From Pogonophryne albipinna (taxonomy: Eukaryota > Chordata > Actinopteri > Perciformes > Artedidraconidae): 64,000 nucleotides of DNA. The notes beneath the pieces are model-generated. The model was not told the origin of the DNA. It did not search any database and saw only the letters and a program-made list of their open reading frames with translations. The translations under genes were made by a program, and so were the position numbers. Below are positions 55,076 through 64,000 of this stretch, in pieces. Numbering within the stretch: the stretch's first letter is position 1; every line of letters starts with the position of its first letter. The stretch is from NCBI GenBank assembly GCA_028583405.1, contig CM053263.1, forward strand, positions 1,219,215 to 1,283,214, read 5' to 3'.

Positions 55076-55728
55076 CCCATTCAAATACCTTTCTAATGAT
55101 CACAAGGTTAAAAACAGGTTTACTAGTTTTTGAGGAATGGTTTTCATAGGAGAGCAACATTTAACCATGCTTTAACAGTTTAATGTATATCAAACCTCCA
55201 TTGCATCAAGCTCAGCATCATTCCTGGAGATTGGTTCAGGGTGAGCCTGTATTTTGTTTTGGAGATATCAGCTGTTAGATCATTACATCTCCAACACATA
55301 TGCATCTCATGTGTAGACATGCAGCAAAACGTGACAGGAAATTGAGTTAATGAATGTGTTTCTGCAATGGTTAATCATGTGACCTAATAGCGGAGGCTTC
55401 TATTGTTCAGATATGGCGTGTGTGCATCCTGAATTGTTTCTATGGCAGCTGGATACTTGACATCACAGTGTATTTTAAGATTTGCTTCTGTGGAAACCTT
55501 AAAAAGGGTAGTTCTCTTTAGATTTGAGTCTGTTCTGACATGTTTCTTTCGTAAATATTCATAACTGAAGTCATTGTGTGTGATTAGTTTCTGAAGACTT
55601 CTGTTGTATCAGAAATAAACATATGGACAGACTCGGTCAGACTTTCAGCTTTATTTTTGGAGCACAATATGGAAGAAAAACTGGTCCCACCACTGACTGT
55701 CCACTGTCTGCTCGTGCACACATGGAAA

Positions 55729-55841
<113 letters not shown>

Positions 55842-56493
55842 CCGCTTCCTCCTGGGATCAGTGAGAGCAGCTGTGCTAGCAGTCGTACTAAATCTGAATT
55901 CTCTCCTAATTGACCTGCCTGCTTAGATAAATATATAAAAGAAAAGCACCCTGAGAGAGAAGGGGATTTAAGGCAAATAAGCACACATACCTGCACCAAG
56001 ACATGGAATATTGAAACATACAGTAGGCCTATGTTTAATATATGTGTCTTTTCAAATGAGGAAAGCTGCTTTAGTTTTCAAGGAAGCTTAAAAAATGATT
56101 AACGTGGATATGATCCAAATAAAGAGCTAATGTATTTGATTAATGTTCAGGATTCATAAACAGCTTTGAAACTTGAAGCTTTCCATCACAACATTTCACA
56201 CAATAGGCTATAATTGCCTATTTGAACATGTGAAAAATCACCAAGGTGTTTGTGGTCGCCTGGTTACAAGGGTTGGATAAAGTGTGTGCGGTTTCTTTCA
56301 TATTCTGTTGTGTTTCGTTTTTGGATCACCTGTTCCTTCACCCTCTGGTCCATGGTGTCAAACACTATCGTTCAGGTTGTTATGTGACTCTCCTCTCTGA
56401 GCGTGCTCACTCGCTTGGCTTTGATTGGTTGGAGGAAGAACCACCATAGCAACAGCCAGCTGACGGATTAAAGTCCTAATTGGGAAGAGAAAG

Positions 56494-56617
<124 letters not shown>

Positions 56618-56887
56618 AATTAAGGGGAAATAGAAGCCAGAAGACAATTCTACTTTATTCGTCTGTGACAATGTTACCATTTATTTCAGCCTACACACAC
56701 ACTCAATCACACTGTCACTCACGCTACCCTGTTGGAATCAAACATGGCCGCTTCTCCCTCGCAGAGTCTTCCCCATGCCCCTCCATCATCTGTGTTAATC
56801 AGCACCGTGTGGAGCCACTCCATGTTCATTACTCCTTGATTAATCCATTAATTATGAGAACTCACTTCGATTGTTACTGAACAATAT

Positions 56888-56889
<2 letters not shown>

Positions 56890-56959
<70 letters not shown>
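56890..56959. repeat. (GT)n microsatellite
   Basis: This is a pure 70-bp run, 275 bp from a (CA)n run of opposite orientation. Confidence 0.97.
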
Positions 56960-56961
<2 letters not shown>

Positions 56962-57495
56962 ATATATAATTGATCATGTACGTTTACAGAAAAGTTTACA
57001 TTATGTGTTCTGTATGCATAGATTGTTTGTATGGAAATGTTGGTCGCTAGTGTGTGTGTATGTGCGATGTGTGTTCTTGTGCTGAATACATTATTAAGCT
57101 TGGATGTCATTTGTGGTGCAATAGAAAGTGGTCATGCAGGCAGACCTGGCTGTGCATTACAAATCAGTACAGCCAATGTGTCAATGTGACTTTAGCCCTG
57201 CTTTGTTCACCTGAAAAGGTGTGTGTGGGGGTGTGTGATGTCCGGTCACACTTCTGTTTTGAACTCTCCTGAGAAAACTCTTAACACCTGGAATCAGGAG
57301 TGCTGTGTGTTGGAGTTTTTTGAAAAGAAAATGCTGTTTGTCTGAGGAATTGTTGAAATTCCCCACCTGTTACAGATAAAAGCTTCATTTAGAACGAGGT
57401 AGATGAAATGATTCCCTTAGTGTGACGTTAATTCAGTTGTTCCACCAGTAATCTAAATCCACCTGGCACTTTTATGGATGTTAATGCACTTTTCA

Positions 57496-57988
57496 TCAAT
57501 TTGTGTTTTTTTTCTGCAAGACATATATTCGTTGGGTCAATGTTCCCATGTCCCCCTTGAGAATATTCAGTCCTGTATATCGAGCCTTCTGTGCCAAAAT
57601 TGCATTCTTGAGTAATAACTGAACCAGCAGAGTAATCAATCTCTCCATGTTCTGCTGCTTATCAGAGTCTGATGGGTAAAAGTGACAAAGCAAAGAAGCC
57701 CAGACATCCTGACATCCTCCCCCCCCCCGCCCGGCCCCTCCTGAGGGTCCTGAGGTCTTCCCAGGGAGCATCAGATATGCAGCAGCATGTTGGGGGTCTG
57801 CCGGGGATCTCCCTGAGCTGGACCTGGCCTGAATACTTCATCCTGAAGGCGTCAAATATCTCAAACTCCTTCGCTGGCTCTTTCAAAGATAGATGAGCAG
57901 AAATTCCACTCGTAACCTTCTCCTGGATGTCAGGTGTCCTCACCCTGTCACACACGGGCAGCTCGGCCCCCTCAAAAAAGAAACTCAT
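57496..57988 (-). other. Two abutting open frames on the minus strand, function unknown
   Basis: A frame from 57,988 (MSFFFEGAELPV...) and a frame ending at 57,496 (...MERLITLLVQLLLKNAIL...) overlap across a poly-C/poly-G tract at 57,718-57,728 and could be one broken reading frame. Composition is protein-like (no low complexity outside the tract), but I recognise no family. The upstream end runs into a dispersed-repeat piece, so a transposon remnant is as likely as a nested retrocopy. Confidence 0.3.
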
Positions 57989-58075
57989 CCCAGCTGCTTG
58001 TATCCACTATCACAGTCCCAACCTCATGACCATAGCGAGGGTTGGGATATATGTCAGCGGTTTAGACTCATTTTA
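57980..58075. repeat. Fragment of a widespread teleost retroelement
   Basis: GAAACTCATCCCAGCTGCTT followed by CTCATGACCATAGCGAGGGT is a phrase I recognise from a common fish non-LTR element. A 15-base G run follows at 58,078-58,092. Confidence 0.45.
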
Positions 58076-58109
58076 CTGGGGGGGGGGGGGGGCATTACAA
58101 CAATAATAA

Positions 58110-58175
58110 TAATACATTACAGTTATAAAGCGCTTTTCCTGGTGCTCAAAGCGCTTGGATTATGGGGCCAGTTAT
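58110..58175. repeat. Short dispersed-repeat piece
   Basis: TATAAAGCGCTTTTCCTGG and GCTCAAAGCGCTT resemble the repeat at 22.14-22.43 kb. Confidence 0.5.
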
Positions 58176-58339
58176 TTAGAGGTGTATTCAATGCTGGACA
58201 AAGGAGACAAAGACAGTGTTCAAGTTTGTCGTACTTTTAGATCAATATAAATCATAGCACACAAAATGCCATTATTGGTACTTGGTTTGATTACAGAGTT
58301 TGTTTTCACTGATTTAGTTACAAGTTTAGTTGAAACAGA

Positions 58340-58511
58340 ACATTAAAGCAGTTTGGGGTAATAAATACATTATTTATACAGCCAAGCTTCATTTTTATTT
58401 TATTCCTCAATGTCTGTAGGTATTTATTTTAGTCACAACATTTGTTTCAGTAACTTAGTTTCAATGTATTAAATTAAATTACGGACAAAAACCATCCCTG
58501 TTAACTTTGGC
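58340..58511 (-). repeat. Dispersed repeat copy B (inverted partner of 54.0-54.2 kb)
   Basis: This is the inverse of 54,012-54,183; the pair is about 4.2 kb apart and could form a hairpin in a cacna1c pre-mRNA. Confidence 0.8.
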
Positions 58512-59186
58512 CCGGGTTAGAGCACAGTCTTTGCTGTAACACTTACATCAAATAAAAATAAATAGCATTATCAGATGTATTCTTTTGGAGGGGGGCCACA
58601 GGGGGGTCCAAGCTCAGTGTTACAGCGAGGGGCACTGGTCCCTGTTGGCCCCCCCGAGAATCACTCATGTGTCACATGGCATAATATTGCAACATCAGAC
58701 TCTTCTCGACCCCAAGATACTTGACCTCCTGTGGCACCAACTATAATCACTGAGTGACTATGACCTCACATTTCAACATGCTGACCCTCCTCTAAAACAC
58801 ATATAGCTTTTGAGTATATCTGTAGCCCCTAAAATATTAATACATTTAAACACAGAACAGAGTCTGCACATCTTTATAATACCTCCTGTACCTCTTTCTG
58901 TCAACGTCCCTTTCTCTTCTTCCTGTCTTCTATTGAGTTCTATCAACACTTTATCCTTCTCTTTCATCGTCCTGTTTTCCCTCTCTCCTCTCTCTTGCTG
59001 TGGATTATTTTTGGGGTGCCTGGTTAATTTCAGTTGGAAGTCAAATTCAGTGCCAGGGAAAGTGGAACGCATATAAAGAAGCCAAAAGACAAACAGAGAC
59101 ATCAAAAGGCCTTGCATCTTTTTTCAGACTCTCAGCAAGACACTGCATTGCATTGCATTGCTTTGTCTCTATTATCTGTTTATGTA

Positions 59187-59195
59187 AGTGAGTGA

Positions 59196-59254
<59 letters not shown>

Positions 59255-59258
59255 TGTG
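59187..59258. repeat. (GAGT)n/(GT)n compound microsatellite
   Basis: A short GAGT tract leads into a GT run. The arrangement is the mirror of the larger GT/GAGT run at 59.67-59.86 kb. Confidence 0.95.
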
Positions 59259-59319
59259 TGTCCTACACTCTGACAGCTTCAATCCCAGCATCAGCTCACT
59301 AACCTTCAGCTGCTACGCG

Positions 59320-59360
59320 ACATGCTAGTGTCCTTGAGCAAGACACTGACACCCCGCCTA
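59320..59360. repeat. Dispersed-repeat piece
   Basis: GTGTCCTTGAGCAAGACACT is a phrase common in fish repeats. It is too short to classify. Confidence 0.4.
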
Positions 59361-59666
59361 ATCACAGTAATTTACTCAGGACAGGAGCATCAATTAAACG
59401 TCTCAAATGAACACCAGCCGCTTCATTGCCTCACCAGAGTTGATTTTCTTTTTCCTCCTGTTTCTCAGTAGCACCAAGATTTCGGGGTGTAAGAAATGTG
59501 TGTGTGTTTAATAATTCGTCTGGCAGCGGGCTGGATGCTGATGAATGCCCGTGACCCAGTCAACAGTTAGAGTGGTCTGAAAGGAGACAGAAGAGGATGA
59601 TAGCGCTTATTAATTGAATTACAGCTAATGGAAAGATGCCGAGTGTATGGTTGTATTCGAGATCAT

Positions 59667-59670
<4 letters not shown>

Positions 59671-59762
<92 letters not shown>

Positions 59763-59857
59763 TGAGTGAGTGAGTGAGTGAGTGAGTGAGTGAGTGAGTG
59801 AGTGAGTGAGTGAGTGAGTGAGTGAGTGAGTGAGTGAGTGAGTGAGTGAGTGAGTGA
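59671..59857. repeat. (GT)n-(GAGT)n compound microsatellite
   Basis: There are 90 bp of pure GT, then about 97 bp of pure GAGT with a sharp boundary near 59,760. Confidence 0.97.
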
Positions 59858-59859
59858 CA

Positions 59860-62800
59860 GCCATAGGTTACACTTTAGATGGTCTCCGTATGCAGTTGGC
59901 ACATGATCGGCTTAGGGGACAATACACTGTAGGACACACACACAGTCTCATACACACAGGTGTTAATATCCTCTTGGGCAGGTCTGACTCACACACACTC
60001 TCTCTCTCTCTCTTTAACGTGGTGACTCACAGAGAGGTAGATTGCCTCCAGGTGTCATGGCATCAGATGAATAATTCACCCTAAGGACCCCTCACCCCTC
60101 TCTGTCTCTCTCTATCTCTGCCCTTTCTCTCACCCCTTTTCTCTCACCTAGACTTTCTAACTTGTCTTCCTCCGTTCTCCTCCTCCTCCTTAGCCTCTGA
60201 GGGAAGTGGCAGCATATGTTGCACTGATTCAGGCACAGAGAGAGAGCTTAAAGGAACAAATAGCATAAAGAGAAAAATGAAAAATGGAGTAAAAAAAGAT
60301 GGATCGGCGAAGATAGATTAGATAGTTGGAGGGCAAAGATACAGTGAGGGAAGAATGACCAAATGAAGAATAAGGTGTGGGGGGAGCATCGAGGAAATCT
60401 CTCCATTGTACCCTTGCAGAATCTGGTCACCAGGAGAAACAAAAAAAACATATATGTGTGATTTAACCATTTCAACATCTCCATTTCCTCAGTGTAAAGT
60501 CATGACAAGTCGTGTATTTATGGTTTAAAACATTTACAGTTATATCAGTACTGCTGGGTGCATTTGGAAGTCACTCTTGATGCTTGAGCAATCGAAGAAG
60601 ATAGCTTTCTGTACGTCAGTGTTGTATTTAAACTTGTATTTATTGCACTTAATTTGCTGCATTGGTCAAATTCACAACCAAGATCATCAGGCAAAACAAG
60701 TTCACTCGTTTGGTAGATCATTTTCTAACCTGAATGACTTCTTTCCTTGGTTGTTGTCATTATCATCAACATGCAGAACATGAGTTTAGTCTATCTCACT
60801 TCTTTACAAATTGCTGTGCAGTGTTTTGGTGTCTATTGAGTCTTCAAACATATGGATCTGTGACTAAAATGTAACTTTCTGGACAGTATTTCAACAACAA
60901 AATGTCCCCTGTAAGAATAGTATTTGGATCTGCCATATTTCTGCTGGTAGCTCACAGATATGTATTTGCTAACAGACACCACATTTATACAGAGGAATGA
61001 TACAGAGGAAGTCGTGGTAGTGGCAGGTGAAGGGAAAATTGGATAAGATTAATAAAAGGCCAGAAGGTGTTCTGTCAAGAAATACAGTGAGATGTGGGTG
61101 TTCTCTTTATGTTAATTACTAAAAATGTGACCTTCAGTTGAGAAAATCTTGCATAGCACAAAGCTAATTGCCCTTCCTCACACTCACACCTGGGAGTTGT
61201 TGTGCTTGGTTTGTGGTGCGATTAGTGGATGCACTTTGCATATCTGGGATCAGCTCGACGTCTAAATTAACAGTCTTATTGCCTCCCTGCTCACTCAATG
61301 TAAGACATTTGGGATGTGAGCCTGAGCAAAATGATGAAATGTTTAATACCCAGGGGAAGATACAATGTTAAACAGCAATGACACCTTTCATTCCCTCTAA
61401 CTGACTCGAATGCCAGGGATTTTTACCTGCGCAGATCACAAGTATAATTGTCCATCTTTTTTGACTTATCTGCCTGTCTATTTGAGGTGATCTGCTTCGC
61501 CTGTGTTCCAATTTTGCATCCTTAATGCATCAATAAAATGTCAAAAACGAAAGGAAAGACGAGATAAAAATATCTGCCTGTACGTCTTCAGATGCTATTT
61601 CAGTCATTTTGCATTTCACATGAGCTTTGAAACCACTTGAAAAGCCTGTTCTGTCATCCTCTCTCCCTTATTCACGCAAGGATCACCTCAAATCGAAAGC
61701 CTTTTCTCTCTATCAGACCCTGGATATTCTAAGATTTGCGCTTTTAATGCAAATCCACCGCAAATACAAACACAATCACATGCAGCAATAGGCTCTGTGG
61801 TGGAGAAAGTAGGATTTAACAAAAGCGTAAAGGATAGAAAAAAGGGAAGAAGAGAGGAAGAAACAATAAGGTTCCATAAAGACAATCATTGATACAGAGA
61901 ATTATAATTATCAGCATCATTCAGTCAAATTCTTCAAATTCGGACAGGAAGTTCACCAAGTTCCCTGCTTGACGAGGTCAAATCCTCAATTCTGTGACAT
62001 GATTGGGTGAACAGCTACCATCCTCCCCTATTCACAGGCACACACACTCTTTCTTTGTCTCTCTCCTCGCCCTTTTTTTATTCCGCTGGTGTCCAAAAAT
62101 ACCTTTAAACCCAATTAGTGGAATTAATTTCACTTATAGCAAGTTAATTATTTTGTGATGGATTGAAAAAAGGAGGAGGTGAGGAAAAAGGGAGGAGAGG
62201 AGGACGGTGGAAAGAGCAGAGGAACCTGAGAGCCGTCCTAAGGGGGGAGCTAAACATAGTCTCTCTGTTCAGTCTTCCTGTCCCTCCTGTTCTTTACCCA
62301 GTCTGTCCACCTGTCTGTCATCCTCCCTTTATCTCGTTGTCTTTCTCCTGCTCCCTTTATCATGATGCCTTCAATTGTTGCACCTGTCCAATGAGGTCAT
62401 CATCCTAAAAAAGCCCTACAAATGATCGATAACTAACAACAGACAAGCTAATTGTTATTGCTTGTTAACTACACATTATGAGTGCCCTTATAACGATTTA
62501 GCTGCAGGACAAACAGCAACATTTTATTAAATCTGAGGAAATTATGCTTTTTTATGTGGTGGTAAATCAATTTGCTTGTTTGAGGCTGTTTTGTATGTTA
62601 CAGCATCTGCCCTGCTACACAAAGGCAGTCCTTTATCATTTGTTGATGAGAGCACAGTCTAACATGATGGTCAAAAATTGACTATTTATAATACATCACT
62701 ATACCATTCAGTGACTTATAGGAGTCCACTTATTAAATACATCTAAATGCACATTAGTACCCAGGTTTTAACTGCGATCCTGACTGAAACATTGGAAACT

Positions 62801-63009
62801 CTGTACAGGATAAGTGCGCCCAGACAAGAAATAAAGAAATGCATTTCTCAGTTTGTATTCAGTCAGGTTGCTCTTCAAGCTAATTCACTCATCTAATCCA
62901 TATCTAAAACAGAAATTATAGATGACAAGTTAAGCTGTTTTTTGATTAATTTTTTATTGCAACAGTGTGTTGTCCTACCCAAGATTCTACCGTTTACATC
63001 ACTGTGTGT

Positions 63010-63012
<3 letters not shown>
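59860..63012. other. cacna1c intron 1, no feature recognised
   Basis: Open frames up to 81 codons lack similarity. No repeat termini were found. Confidence 0.45.

Positions 63013-63071
<59 letters not shown>
63013..63071. repeat. (GT)n microsatellite
   Basis: This is a pure run, 108 bp from a long (CA)n run of opposite orientation. Confidence 0.97.
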
Positions 63072-63072
<1 letters not shown>

Positions 63073-63177
63073 GATACATCATCATTCATCTGAGGAGAGA
63101 ATGCTGAGGTCTACAGGTCAGAGGCCAGAGTGGATGGTGTGGTATAGAGTGCTGTCTGTTGTTACATCATTATGGTG

Positions 63178-64000
<823 letters not shown>

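Overview
The window is vertebrate nuclear DNA, almost certainly from a ray-finned (teleost) fish. Two vertebrate genes are recognisable by exon structure and protein similarity. The repeat content is typical of teleosts: Tc1, several hAT elements, small TIR elements, an L1, tRNA-derived SINE pieces and very dense long (CA)n runs. There are no bacterial operons, CRISPR arrays or rRNA/tRNA genes. Most long open frames are translations of (CA)n/(GT)n runs or transposon remnants. I could not determine the species.

Layout. (1) 1-9.1 kb is a large imperfect inverted repeat (foldback-like). Its arms are each interrupted by a further TIR element, and its centre carries a 5'-truncated L1 with a perfect 15-bp target duplication. 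(2) 9.1-13.8 kb is intergenic, with a few dispersed-repeat fragments. (3) 13,843-29,197, minus strand, is a complete dcp1b gene (mRNA-decapping protein 1B). I could place 11 coding exons, joining in phase to a 701-residue protein. Its introns hold a three-level nest of transposons (17.2-20.35 kb), a 432-bp pure (CA)n and a small MITE. (4) On the plus strand cacna1c (L-type calcium channel Cav1.2, alpha-1C) begins. Its long-N-terminus first exon (1a) lies at 25,067-25,190 inside dcp1b intron 3, antisense to it. Its alternative short first exon (1b) lies at 36,471-36,528. Both end in the same phase with a donor that completes a glycine codon, as expected for alternative first exons joined to a common exon 2. 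Exon 2 is not in the window. (5) 29-64 kb is therefore mainly cacna1c promoter region and intron 1. It contains a deleted Tc1 copy, an hAT MITE with an 8-bp target duplication next to a second TIR element, a dispersed inverted-repeat pair, and about fifteen long dinucleotide runs.

How the genes relate. Dcp1b acts in cytoplasmic mRNA decapping and Cav1.2 is a plasma-membrane calcium channel. They share a locus, not a pathway. The visible link is architectural: the exon-1a promoter of cacna1c must be read through by dcp1b transcription. No new defence or mobile system is evident. The most informative items are the antisense nested promoter, the well-dated nested hAT insertions (one splits a BED zinc finger), the foldback structure whose arms act as empty-site controls for each other, and low-complexity expansions inside Dcp1b.
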